Shown piece by piece: positions 19,611 through 28,629 of a DNA stretch of 64,000 nt. Source of the DNA: Criblamydia sequanensis CRIB-18 (lineage in GTDB: Bacteria; Chlamydiota; Chlamydiia; Chlamydiales; Criblamydiaceae); NCBI RefSeq assembly GCF_000750955.1, contig NZ_CCEJ010000004.1, positions 124,001 through 188,000 of the forward strand, in the 5' to 3' direction. Position numbers and translations under genes: made by a program. Position 1 is the stretch's first letter. Each line of letters opens with the position of its first letter. Below the pieces are notes generated by a model. It was not told the origin of the DNA. It made no database searches and saw only the letters and a program-made list of their open reading frames with translations.

Positions 19611-20300
19611 TTAAGCCAACCCTCTTTTTAATAATAATTTTGCTTTTTCAATGCCAATTGCTTGAATCAAATAGATAGCCTTTAATGTATTTGCATCTAA
19701 TGCTTCTCCAGCTTGCAAAGGGCGCATACGCTTTGCTGTTTCATAAACGCTAATTCCAACCGCTACTGATAAATTTAAGCTTTCCATCATCCCTTGCATT
19801 GGAATTGTAAATTCATATTCGCATGAGGATAACGCTTCCTCGCTTAGACCTCGGTCCTCATTGCCAAAGAGTAAACAAAGAGGCTTATCAACCGGGATTT
19901 TTTCTAAACTAAGTTTGCCTTTTAAGGAAGCTCCCGCTAATAAGACTCCCTGTCTTTTCATTTCAGAAATAAAATCCTGTGTATTTTTATGCTTATGAAC
20001 AAAAGTCCATTTCCATGCCCCTTGGGAGGCGCTTTTCCCTGAAGTTTTTTTAACTTCACTGGAAATAACATGCACCTGATAAACCCCAAAAGCTTCACAA
20101 GATCTTGTGGAAGCTGATGCATTATGTAAATCGCTTGGCGATTCAATGGCCACTTGCAAACCATGCAGCCTAGCGTCTAAAACCTGATCTATTTTCTCAA
20201 GCCGATTTGGCGATGTCCACTCAGAAAGCAAACGAATGATGGTTTCATTTCTATAAAGCGACAGCAAATCTTGAAATTTTTTAGGTATTTCCATTTTCAA
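19611..20300 (-). CDS. trmH: TrmH/SpoU-family RNA 2'-O-methyltransferase
   Basis: 229 residues. SPOUT-class enzymes transfer a methyl group from S-adenosylmethionine to a ribose 2'-OH; TrmH itself modifies G18 of tRNA. Visible motifs are the N-terminal LQVAIESPSDLHNASASTRS, motif 2 LLFGNEDRGLSEEAL and motif 3 IPMQGMMESLNLSVAVGI, which form the trefoil knot. The C-terminal extension (residues 195-229) is as in TrmH and not the longer RlmB. The start overlaps the end of the upstream gene by 20 bases, so translation may be coupled. An ATG at 20294 is an alternative. The family is sure; the exact tRNA site is inferred. Confidence 0.88.
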   Translation of the reverse strand: MKMEIPKKFQDLLSLYRNETIIRLLSEWTSPNRLEKIDQVLDARLHGLQVAIESPSDLHNASASTRSCEAFGVYQVHVISSEVKKTSGKSASQGAWKWTFVHKHKNTQDFISEMKRQGVLLAGASLKGKLSLEKIPVDKPLCLLFGNEDRGLSEEALSSCEYEFTIPMQGMMESLNLSVAVGISVYETAKRMRPLQAGEALDANTLKAIYLIQAIGIEKAKLLLKRGLA

Positions 20301-21068
20301 AAGAATCTACAAATTTATATTTACCAGTAATTTTTTCGATTTTGCTCCCATTGATACATCTTATCAAGCCTCGACAACATCCTTGAAAAATAAGCTTATT
20401 GACATTTGAAAAAGAAACAAGGACCTTAACCTCTTTCTCAACTCTTAGAACAGTTTCGAAATGAATAATAATGGTATCCGTATTGGAATTTGAGATAAGA
20501 AGCTCTTCCCCGCATCCCTTTATCATTCTCACCTTAGAATTTTGCGCAAGCTTAAGCTCTTCCCTAAAGAAAATGGAATCTGCGTTAGAATGCTCTAAAG
20601 TGATTTTTCTTCCCGTGACATGACCGATTTCCGGACAATTTGATATTGTTATAAGTTCGCCATCAATCCTTCTAAGCAACTTGGGGGAATTAGATATTTC
20701 AATTCTTTTTCCCGATATCACTTCCCCTTTAACTTCTGTCGATTGCAGTGTAACATTTTTTTCTGCATAAATTCTCCCTATCTTTGAATTTATAGCTTCG
20801 ACGTTATCACCCGATCTTAGCGTTCTCTTGCATATGGAATTGATAAGATTAACTTTTTTTTCAGCCTCTACTGATGAAATTTTTGCGGAGTTTATTAACT
20901 TGATAGACGAGAAGCATAAAATAGGGGCTTTACATCTCTCTCCATCAAAAATTTTGAAACCATGTACCACTAATTGATAATCTATTTTTGTTTTATTTTT
21001 TTTTTTGGCTGACCCAAATCAATAAATTCACTCTCAAGCTGACGTAGCTCGTCTGAAATCGTACCCAT
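20281..21068 (-). CDS. Unknown repeat-strand protein; frame broken at an A11 run near its start
   Basis: The main frame (20281-20970) has no good start of its own: it opens at a GTG, and in-frame codons upstream run to a stop at 21019-21021. A far better start is the ATG at 21068, preceded by AAAGGA. Its frame reads MGTISDELRQLESEFIDLGQ and then PKKK into an 11-A run (20996-21006 on the plus strand, as T). Unshifted it stops after 28 codons at 20982-20984. A -1 shift, or one extra A in the transcript, joins it to the main frame as NKTKIDYQLVVHGFKIF. The body consists of short alternating strands (ITISNCPEIGHVTGRKITLE) like a beta-solenoid. I recognise no family. Slippage, a fixed mutation and a sequencing error are all possible. 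Confidence 0.6.
20996..21006. repeat. Homopolymer run of 11 T (A11 on the coding minus strand)
   Basis: The run lies inside a coding region whose two halves are offset by one base. Runs of this length are prone to polymerase slippage, both in replication and in transcription. Confidence 0.85.
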
Positions 21069-21245
21069 GTTTTCCTTTGGTGATAACCTGTATTCTCTTT
21101 GAGTTTTAAATTATATTTTTAAATATTTAATTTATCCTTTATGAAAGAAGAAAGTCTCTTTGTGTTGGACTATATTTAAAAAGTGGATTTTGCTTTCATC
21201 TCTTGTATCAAAAGTAAGTGATTCGCTTCAAAAAGTTTGGTGAAA

Positions 21246-21704
21246 ATGTTTGATGATAAAGAAATAAAGAAATTATGCGAAGCCTTAAGGGATTTTAAAA
21301 GCAATTCCTATACCATAGAAATTGATGAGGCTATGAAAAAAAAGGAAAAGACAAGCAAAAATCATGGCATCAAAGAAGAAGATTACGCCTTGCATGCTTT
21401 TCGAGAAGTCCTATCCCGTTTTCTAATTGATATCTACGATATTTTGGATAGAGCTACGAAAGACCTTCAAAATGACCAAGATATCGAAAGATTTTGGGAT
21501 TCTGTTAGAAACCATATGGAAAAAACAATGAAAGATTGGGCTAAGGTTTCTTTAGAGAAATGCCCTTCATTAAAAGGTTCCTTGCCTCAGATTCTAAGAG
21601 ATTTGTCTGAATTTCATGAAAGGGCCGTGAAATTTCACAAGGAAAGGCAGCAGTTTTCCCTATCTCTTCGAAAGAAGATGTTGAAACAAGAAGCTAAAGG
21701 TTAA
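21246..21704 (+). CDS. Small soluble hypothetical protein
   Basis: 152 residues from the ATG at 21246; the frame can also open at a TTG at 21237. It is charged and predicted mostly helical, with long amphipathic stretches (FREVLSRFLIDIYDILDRA) and no signal peptide or membrane span. It lies 22 bases before a membrane protein gene on the same strand and may share its transcript. No family recognised. Confidence 0.6.
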   Translation: MFDDKEIKKLCEALRDFKSNSYTIEIDEAMKKKEKTSKNHGIKEEDYALHAFREVLSRFLIDIYDILDRATKDLQNDQDIERFWDSVRNHMEKTMKDWAKVSLEKCPSLKGSLPQILRDLSEFHERAVKFHKERQQFSLSLRKKMLKQEAKG

Positions 21705-21726
21705 AATCTTAACAAGTGAACGTACT

Positions 21727-22410
21727 ATGTGTTTTTCAAGCGAGGCTAGTTTTACAGCCACAGTTTTACTGACAGCCACCGGGATCATAAACTTAAAACT
21801 CAACAATGAAAAAATCCTCTTTCCGCTTGCTTGCACCCCCTTTCTATTTGCTCTTCAACAAGCTTCAGAAGGCTTTATTTGGATTGGAGAGACTCATCCG
21901 GGCTTTCCCCAAACGTTTGCCAAATTGGCAATGCTGCTATTTTTATCTTTCGCTTTTTTATTTTGGCCCGTCTGGATACCTTTTGCCACATGGTATGCGG
22001 AAAAAGAAAAAGACAAAAAATTTATTCTATTTATGATTTTATGTCTTGGAATCCTAGTCTCTTTAATAAGCCTTGCCATCGTTCCTAAAAATAGCTTCAG
22101 GGCGGAGATTGTAAATGGAAACTTGCATTATGGGATTTCAAGTCCGTTTGCTGTTAATGTTCAAATGTTTACCATTCTATATGTCTTAAGTATTTTGCTG
22201 CCTTGCATCGTTTCAAGTCTAAAAGGAATGAAACTTTTTGGCTCTTTGGTTGCGATCTCTGTTGCGGTTTCCCATTTCATATATTATGAAACCTTTACTT
22301 CGGTTTGGTGCTTTTTTGCCGCGTTAATTAGTGTGAGTTTGATTGTTGTCATTCTAGCCAATGGAAAAGAAGAGTCGGAAGAAGCGCAAAATATAAAAGA
22401 AAAATTCTAG
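21727..22410 (+). CDS. DUF6629-type multi-pass membrane protein
   Basis: 227 residues with about seven hydrophobic spans. The N-terminus MCFSSEASFTATVLLTATG has the M-C-F-S-x-x-A-S-F opening typical of the DUF6629 family of bacterial inner-membrane proteins. The function of the family is not known to me. The last four bases overlap the convergent MFS gene (22407-22410), and no terminator separates them. Confidence 0.75.
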   Translation: MCFSSEASFTATVLLTATGIINLKLNNEKILFPLACTPFLFALQQASEGFIWIGETHPGFPQTFAKLAMLLFLSFAFLFWPVWIPFATWYAEKEKDKKFILFMILCLGILVSLISLAIVPKNSFRAEIVNGNLHYGISSPFAVNVQMFTILYVLSILLPCIVSSLKGMKLFGSLVAISVAVSHFIYYETFTSVWCFFAALISVSLIVVILANGKEESEEAQNIKEKF

Positions 22411-23585
22411 AAGTTTTCTTCTAAAATAGAGGGTTCTTCGTTATTTTTTTGATCCGAAAAGGCTTTTGGAAGCGTTTTGATTCCAAACAGCCCGAGAAAT
22501 AATGCATTTACCCCAATAAAGTAGTAAAGGCCGGAAGCCCCTAAAAAAGCTATTATCCAAGAAGCTACAAGGGGGCCTATTGTGGCGCCTATGCTGTAAG
22601 CTAGCAAAAGGACGCCAGCAATATGTGTCATCCCTTTTTGCTTCACCCGATCGCAAACAAGGGCTACCGATAAAGGATAAATTGTAAAGGTTAGCCCGCC
22701 TAAAATAAAAGCTAGAATGTAAGGAACAAAGCTAATTTCATCCAATAACTTAAGTCCAAAGGTTGGCAAAAGAACAAGAAATGAGAGAGCGATAAGCAAT
22801 TTTTGGCGATCCATTTTATCCGATAACTTTCCAATCGGCCATTGCCATAGGGTTCCACCCAAGATAGTTAATCCCATAAAGAGTGAAATTCTTAAATCCA
22901 ACTCCAAGGCGACATTTGGAATAAATGCGAAAATGGATCCAAGAATTATTCCGGAAAAAAACGAACCAATCATGCCTAAGGGCGATTTTTGATAGAGAGC
23001 AAAAAGAGATTGTTCGTCAGTTAAGTCTTCCTTCATTGGATTTTTTTCTTGAGTGATAAAAACGGGTATAACGGAAAGAGCCGCTATTAGAGAGGCTGTA
23101 AAATAAGGCCCATTGGAATCGACATCTATCCAATCAAAAAAGATTTGTCCAAAGGCTTGAGCCCCATAGTAGGCTATTAAATAAACAGCTAAGACACGCC
23201 CTCTTGTGACCATCGAGCTTCTGTCTAAAAGCCAGCTTTCAATAACGATATAAACTCCGGCCAAGCAGACTCCTGCAATAAATCGAAGAGCGCCCCAAAA
23301 AAAGGAATCAAAGTAAATTCCTTGTGCTAAAATAGTTACGGCTGTTGTAAAGGCAAAAACAGCAAAAGATTGAATGTGCCCAACCCTTATAATTAACTTT
23401 TCAAGGACAAGACAGCCGGCGATTAATCCGGCAAAATAACAAGCGTGTATATTTCCGATAATCGTTTCAGACACGTCCCTATTATAAAGAGCGACACTTA
23501 CAAAACTTGTAAAAAAGCCCCCGCCGGTCACTAATATTGCAAGACTAAAGAGGGGGCCTAAGACTGAAAGCCAAAGCTTAGCCAT
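22407..23585 (-). CDS. MFS transporter, YcaD-like
   Basis: 392 residues with 12 hydrophobic segments, the usual size of a 12-span major facilitator. Features: FVSVALYNRDVSETIIGNI between helices 1 and 2, RFIAGVCLAGVYIVIESWLLDR in helices 4-5 (resembling the AGVYIVIESWL segment of YcaD-type permeases), and WQWPIGKLSDKMDRQKLL, an MFS-type GxxSDxxxR loop between helices 8 and 9. Substrate unknown; it sits in the inner membrane. No operon partner; it overlaps the convergent DUF6629 gene by four bases. Confidence 0.85.
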   Translation of the reverse strand: MAKLWLSVLGPLFSLAILVTGGGFFTSFVSVALYNRDVSETIIGNIHACYFAGLIAGCLVLEKLIIRVGHIQSFAVFAFTTAVTILAQGIYFDSFFWGALRFIAGVCLAGVYIVIESWLLDRSSMVTRGRVLAVYLIAYYGAQAFGQIFFDWIDVDSNGPYFTASLIAALSVIPVFITQEKNPMKEDLTDEQSLFALYQKSPLGMIGSFFSGIILGSIFAFIPNVALELDLRISLFMGLTILGGTLWQWPIGKLSDKMDRQKLLIALSFLVLLPTFGLKLLDEISFVPYILAFILGGLTFTIYPLSVALVCDRVKQKGMTHIAGVLLLAYSIGATIGPLVASWIIAFLGASGLYYFIGVNALFLGLFGIKTLPKAFSDQKNNEEPSILEENF

Positions 23586-23774
23586 TCAAAAACCCTTTAT
23601 GAAGCAGCTTATCCCAAGCGAAGATGTAATTTAAAGCCCTAAGGTAGAGATTGAAGGAGCGGGGCTTTTTAGATAAGCCAGGAATTAAAGTGAAAGAAAG
23701 GAAATGAGTTAAAACAAAAACGTCTTAGGTGATTCAAATTTCTTAAGCTCATATTGCACTTATTTATCAATTTT

Positions 23775-23803
23775 TTCAAAATGAGATTAATTTGAAATAT
23801 AAA
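23775..23803 (+). promoter_or_regulatory. Putative promoter of the SIMPL protein gene
   Basis: TTCAAA, a 17-base spacer and TATAAA, 20 bases before the ATG at 23824. The -35 matches consensus at four of six positions. Confidence 0.4.
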
Positions 23804-23823
23804 ACTTCCCCAAGGGGCTTGTT

Positions 23824-24546
23824 ATGCAAAGATTTTATAACCTGATGTTTATGATTTTTCTTCTCTATCTCGGATCAGGTGTTGCGAAAGAAGAGCCCTT
23901 TATTCCAACCCTTACGGTACAAGGGACCGCCACAGTCAAAAAAGCCCCTGACCTTTTAATACTAAATTTTTCTGTCATTACAGAAGCTGAAAATGCAATT
24001 ACAGCTCTTCAGGACAATAACAGTAAAATGAGCAAGCTTATTGATTCGCTTAAGAATTTTGGGCTAAAAGAGGATGAGATCGAGACCGGCACCTTTTCAA
24101 TCACCCCTGTTTATACAAGACCCTCCCCTAAATTTGAGGGCTCTTTTATCCCTAAAATCGGCTCTTATCAAGTGTCGAACACTCTTGCCATTCGAACAAA
24201 CCAAATTGATTCCGCCGGAACGTTAATTGATATCGCAGCAAAAGCCGGTGTTAATTCAATAGATAGCATGCGCTTTGATATAAAGGATTCACAAACCTTA
24301 AAAAGAGAAGCCATTACGGAAGCTGCTCAAAATGCTATTACGGACGCTTTAACTCTTGCTAAAGCTTCAAACATTAAAATAAAAAGAATGCTGACAATCA
24401 GCTTGGATAACACAGGACCTGAGTTTCCCATGGCAAAAGCTAGATTTACCTACGCTGCCGTTCCGGAATCTAGTGGAACTCCTATTATCGCAGGTCAAGT
24501 GGAAGCAGAAGCTAAAGTTCATGTCTCTTTTGAAATCGAGGATTAA
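23824..24546 (+). CDS. SIMPL (DUF541) domain protein, periplasmic
   Basis: 240 residues. A signal peptide (FMIFLLYLGSGVAKEE) is followed by a SIMPL domain: LTVQGTATVKKAPDLLILNF, then alternating helices and strands with VYTRPSPKF and GSYQVSNTLAIRTN. SIMPL proteins are exported, form oligomers, and in other bacteria protect against oxidative stress or serve as surface antigens; the role here is not shown. AAGGGG lies about eight bases before the start. Monocistronic by spacing. Confidence 0.85.
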   Translation: MQRFYNLMFMIFLLYLGSGVAKEEPFIPTLTVQGTATVKKAPDLLILNFSVITEAENAITALQDNNSKMSKLIDSLKNFGLKEDEIETGTFSITPVYTRPSPKFEGSFIPKIGSYQVSNTLAIRTNQIDSAGTLIDIAAKAGVNSIDSMRFDIKDSQTLKREAITEAAQNAITDALTLAKASNIKIKRMLTISLDNTGPEFPMAKARFTYAAVPESSGTPIIAGQVEAEAKVHVSFEIED

Positions 24547-24635
24547 TTTAGTTTTGATTTAATTGCCATCAACTTTTATAAGATTTGGCAAATTATTCAA
24601 CCTTAAATTTAATTTAAAAATAAAAAGAGATTTTC

Positions 24636-25799
24636 ATGAATGGAACATCACCTCCCCCCTTTTCCTCAGCCAATCTATTTTTCAGCTCTTCCGATTTGGA
24701 CTTAAGTTCTCTTGTGACTAGCTATGGAAACCAGGGTCTTTGCGCTATCTCTTATATTAAAGAACAGCTCGCTGTAAAGTCGCTATCTTTGTCATATTGT
24801 AAAAGCACACGCGAATTTACTATTCTTGGAAGCGCTTTTTACAAAAATGAGGATTTAAGCTTTTTGCTTAAAGGCAACTATAGGAAATGGTGTTGGATGC
24901 CAAGTCTTTTGCCAAAACTTAATAGCCAAAACTGTAGGTTTAGCTTGGTGCCAATCAGCCCCTCCCTAAGAGTATGCAAGGATGAAATATTTTCTTTTAA
25001 TGGAATGTTCGAACTTTTTCTTCGAAATATCCCAGCTCAGGAAGAAACCACTTTAGCGGTTGACTGGTTTTTTAAAAAATTCGCCCCTCCGGGTTCTTTT
25101 CAAAAGAAAATTGAAGCCCCTGAATTCAATCCCGCTTCCTTTCTTTACCTTTTTGGAATTGCAGGTGTTAATACTCTCGCTATTATGAAACATGAGCTTG
25201 AGAAAAAATCCTTGTCTTTAGCTTACAGTCAACCACTTCGAGCCTTTATTATTCAGGGAAGCACTAGATTTGAAAAAGAAGAGATAGAGGCTTTTCTAAA
25301 AAAGGATTATTTTCTCTTGGAACCTAAAGTCATTGGGAGAAATCATCAAAGAAATTTTGTGGTATGGTTGTCAAAAATGCCTTATCCCTCACCCCAAAGA
25401 ACAGCCTGGAGCCATTCCGATCTTTTTTCAGATGAAGATTTAGGGGCCTCTCTTTGGGAAGAGAAAAAGAAAAGCATTCTTGAGAGATTTAAAAATCAAA
25501 AACAAAATGAAATTACACAACACCTTAAAAAATTTCCAAAACTCATTGAAATCAGCGCAAGTGTTGCTAAGATCGCTTCAAGTACTATTAGAGCAAAGGT
25601 TATAAAAGACTGCTCCAGTCAAATGTTTAAAATAGCAGAATTTATCGATCAAATTTTGCTTCTTAAGCAAATCCTTTCATTACAAGACTATAGAGGTCCA
25701 AAAGATAAGAATAAGATTTCTAACGCACTAAGCTGGTTTTTTAAGACTTATGCGCCGCCTGGATATTTTCAAAATAAGCTTGAAGGATCTATAGAATAG
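24636..25799 (+). CDS. Unknown protein built from two copies of one module
   Basis: 387 residues, no signal peptide or membrane span. Internal duplication is visible: residues 24-85 (IKEQLAVKSLSLSYCKSTREFTILGS) and 170-232 (MKHELEKKSLSLAYSQPLRAFIIQGS) align, and each copy ends in the same block, AVDWFFKKFAPPGSFQKKIE near residue 143 and ALSWFFKTYAPPGYFQNKLE near 366. The second copy carries an extra helical insertion of about 80 residues. I know no family with this pattern. It stands between the SIMPL gene and the F-box/WD40 cluster, followed by a strong bidirectional hairpin. Confidence 0.75.
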   Translation: MNGTSPPPFSSANLFFSSSDLDLSSLVTSYGNQGLCAISYIKEQLAVKSLSLSYCKSTREFTILGSAFYKNEDLSFLLKGNYRKWCWMPSLLPKLNSQNCRFSLVPISPSLRVCKDEIFSFNGMFELFLRNIPAQEETTLAVDWFFKKFAPPGSFQKKIEAPEFNPASFLYLFGIAGVNTLAIMKHELEKKSLSLAYSQPLRAFIIQGSTRFEKEEIEAFLKKDYFLLEPKVIGRNHQRNFVVWLSKMPYPSPQRTAWSHSDLFSDEDLGASLWEEKKKSILERFKNQKQNEITQHLKKFPKLIEISASVAKIASSTIRAKVIKDCSSQMFKIAEFIDQILLLKQILSLQDYRGPKDKNKISNALSWFFKTYAPPGYFQNKLEGSIE

Positions 25800-25830
25800 A
25801 AGACTATTTAAATAAGTTGGAATGGCAGTT

Positions 25831-25869
25831 TTGGTAAAAAACCTATCTTTAAGATAGGTTTTTTACCAA
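25831..25869. terminator. Strong bidirectional terminator
   Basis: A 19-base perfect inverted repeat with a single-base centre (arms TTGGTAAAAAACCTATCTT and its complement), giving an A-run before and a T-run after the GC core. It separates the convergent duplicated-module gene and the last gene of the F-box/WD40 cluster. Confidence 0.85.
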
Positions 25870-25878
25870 TAATTTAGT

Positions 25879-27091
25879 TTATTTTTTGGGGTTAAAGTCC
25901 CATGATAATATCTCATTATAGGTATTAGAGGCATAAATTTTTCCATCAAAACCATTTAAATTTAGTATTTTAGTTGCCTGCGTACTTTTTAATGATTTAA
26001 GTTTTTTTCCTGTATTGATATCCCAAATATGCACCATTTCTTTATCTTCTAAGGATACTCCGATGATTTTTCCGTCAAAAATTCGAATAACGGTAATAGG
26101 GAAATTATGACCTTCCATTTTTTGGAGTAATTGGCCGGTTTTAATATCCCAAACACGTATGATGCCATCAAAAGAGCTGCTATAGAGCTTTCCATCTTCT
26201 ACCTGAAGACTTGTTATCTCTCCCATCGCGTCTTCTAAAACAAACAATTCTTTTCCTGTCTCTGCTTCCCAAATTCTTATTGTTCCATCGCTTGAACTGC
26301 TTATGATTTTCCCCTCAACTATCTGCAAATCTGTAATACTTTCTTTATGGCCTTCTAACTTCATGACTTGCTTCCCTGTTGAAGCGTCCCAAACCATTAT
26401 GGTTTCGCCCCAAGATCCGCTATAAATTCTATCGGAATCAAATTTTATGCTTGATATAGCGCTGTTATGGCCGTCGGCTAAAGATAGAATTTCCTCTCCT
26501 GAATTTTTATTCCAAATTCTTAAAGTACCCTCCGAATCCCCGCTTGTAATTTTATCTTTAGTAATAATCATTTCCGTAACTCGATTGGGACTTACTATCT
26601 TTAACAGTTGTTCCTTTGATTCCATATCCCAAACTCTTATCGTTCTGTCATCAAAGGAAGTATAAACTCTTTTGCCTTCAAACTTCGTGGATTTTACAAA
26701 AAACTCGTTAATGTTGAATTGTTCTGTACTGGGTGGAACGAGATTAAAAATTTCAGCTTTTGGGAGAACCCTGGGAGAGCGCATTCTAAGATCAGCCTTT
26801 AGGCTCTTTAAGCAAAATTGAACTTCGTTATTTTTTTCTTTTTCGGAGGCGTAAGAAAGAGCGGTACTTTTAAGCGTTTCAAATAAACGTCCTTTCATTT
26901 GAATGGGATCGAAACTTAAATTGTTCCACCATTTTGATGTCCTTGGCCGTTTGAGAAAGGGTTGGCAGATCTAGGTATGAAAAAATTTCGAGTATCAACT
27001 CATCGGAAAGAATGCTAATGTCGCCTTGAGCTTCTTGTGCAGCCTCAGCTTGTGCGAGACGTTTTTGTCCACCATAGTCGCCATTAATCAT
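25879..27091 (-). pseudogene. F-box/WD40 protein, split by a single-base frameshift
   Basis: Fifth paralogue of the cluster. The first frame (27091-26879, AAAGGG before the ATG) gives an F-box start, ILSDELILEIFSYLDLPTL, then leaves the family pattern at KDIKMVEQF. One base over, the same DNA reads KWWNNLSFDPIQMKGRLFETLKSTA, which matches the other members (KRWKRLSFD...FFKTMKGFA). Removing one A from the AAAA near 26930 would restore one protein of about 403 residues. The second frame (26898-25879) holds the WD40 propeller (DRTIRVWDMESK, SDGTIRIWEAETGK, FDGIIRVWDIKTGQ). The KR-rich motif of its sisters is absent. Either the F-box has been lost by mutation, or a sequencing error is present. 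Confidence 0.7.
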
Positions 27092-27354
27092 AAAGACCCT
27101 TTATTAATTTTTTTGTGTAAATAGATTATTTTTAACAAAGAATCATTAATAATTAATTAAGAATGATAATAAGACAAATTAAGAAGTTAAGATCCCGGAA
27201 CTATCGTGGTTTAACATAACCGGCATAGGTTTTTCCATTAAATAGCCTGGCAAGCAATGCAAAAAAGTTCCTGGAGATCTTTTTAAAAATCGCATGTTTT
27301 CCAAGATGTCTAATGAGGGATTTATGATACAAGAAGTCTTAAATAAGGGCTTGT

Positions 27355-28596
27355 TTAAAGACTAAAGTCTAAAATCTCAATTTCATTATCATTATGTCCT
27401 ATGTATATTTCTTCATCCATGACAGTCAGAGAATTTATACCGGACAGTTTTAAACTTTCAAATTGGTTAATCTCTTTGCCCGATTCTGCATCCCAAACTT
27501 TAAGGGATAGGCCGGAAGAGGCACTAATAATTTTTCCGTTGAGTATTTGTATGTCAACAACACGTTCTGTATGACCTTTAAGCTTGTAAAGAGAGGTTCC
27601 CGGCTCAAAAATATCCCAAACGAAAATCTCGCCTCCATAAGACCCGCTGTATATTTTTTTATCTACTTTTAAAAAGCAAGAGACTCCTTTTTCATGGCCT
27701 TGCCATTTCGTAATTTCTTTTCCCGATAAAAAATCTACGACGCTAATCTCCCCAGAATAAGATCCAATCCAAATTGTATCTTCAAAAACTTGAATGCAAG
27801 AGATATTCTTAAGTGTGTTCTCAAGTTTTTTGATTTCATTTCCGGTATCGATATCCCAAATTTTAATGCTTCCATCATAGGATCCGCTGTAGACACTATT
27901 ATCGTAAACTTTTAGGCATGACACAGCTTGCTCATGACCTTCTAATGTTAACAAAACGTTGCCTGAATCTATATCCCAAATATTAATTGTCTTGTCTAAA
28001 GAGCCCGTTACGATTTTATTGCCCTTTATTTGAAGGCACGTGATGCAATCTGAATGACGTCCATTGAATTCATTTAGCTTTACTCCTGACTTTTTATCCC
28101 AAACGAAAATCGAAGCACCCATCGCTAGGCTATAAATTTTGCTATCGGTTAATTGAAAAAACCAAATCGCGAACGGGCCTTTTTTATCATTTTGCAAGCA
28201 TAAAATGTTTGCGCTAGGTTTAAACGATTTTGACCGAATTTTTTGATCCAATTCAAGACATTTTAATAAATAAGGCAACTCATCTATTCTGCTTCTCTTA
28301 TGTAAAGATGCATTCGCCTTTTCATTTTTTTTTAACCACTCATTAAGACAAAGTTCCGCAAACCCCTTCATGGTTTTAAAAAAACATTGCCTTATCAATG
28401 AAGAATCAAAGCTTAAACGCTTCCATCTTTTACATGTTAGACGGACTTTGCAAAGTGTTATATAATCCAGAGAAGAAAATAGAAGGTGCAGGAGTTCTTC
28501 AGAAAGGCATGAGGTGATAGATTCGGATTCTCCCTCTTCTTCTGAAAGCACATCGTGTATAAAAGTAGGTGAAGCACTCATAACTTTAAAAGACAT
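27355..28596 (-). CDS. F-box/WD40-repeat protein (paralogue 4), predicted host-directed
   Basis: 413 residues. The F-box lies at about residues 28-65 (LSEELLHLLFSSLDYITL, then CKRWKRLSFD), a linker contains HKRSRIDE, and a WD40 propeller follows from about residue 130 (SLDKTINIWDIDSG, SYDGSIKIWDIDTG, SYGGEIFVWDIF) with about seven blades of roughly 40 residues. In eukaryotes an F-box binds Skp1 and the propeller recruits the substrate of an SCF ubiquitin ligase; bacteria lack this machinery, so action in the host cell is inferred. A GAGG site precedes the ATG. It starts 33 bases after the preceding paralogue and is probably cotranscribed with it. Confidence 0.9.
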   Translation of the reverse strand: MSFKVMSASPTFIHDVLSEEEGESESITSCLSEELLHLLFSSLDYITLCKVRLTCKRWKRLSFDSSLIRQCFFKTMKGFAELCLNEWLKKNEKANASLHKRSRIDELPYLLKCLELDQKIRSKSFKPSANILCLQNDKKGPFAIWFFQLTDSKIYSLAMGASIFVWDKKSGVKLNEFNGRHSDCITCLQIKGNKIVTGSLDKTINIWDIDSGNVLLTLEGHEQAVSCLKVYDNSVYSGSYDGSIKIWDIDTGNEIKKLENTLKNISCIQVFEDTIWIGSYSGEISVVDFLSGKEITKWQGHEKGVSCFLKVDKKIYSGSYGGEIFVWDIFEPGTSLYKLKGHTERVVDIQILNGKIISASSGLSLKVWDAESGKEINQFESLKLSGINSLTVMDEEIYIGHNDNEIEILDFSL

Positions 28597-28629
28597 ATCC
28601 TATCCTCAATAAAAAAAAAGTAGCATAAA

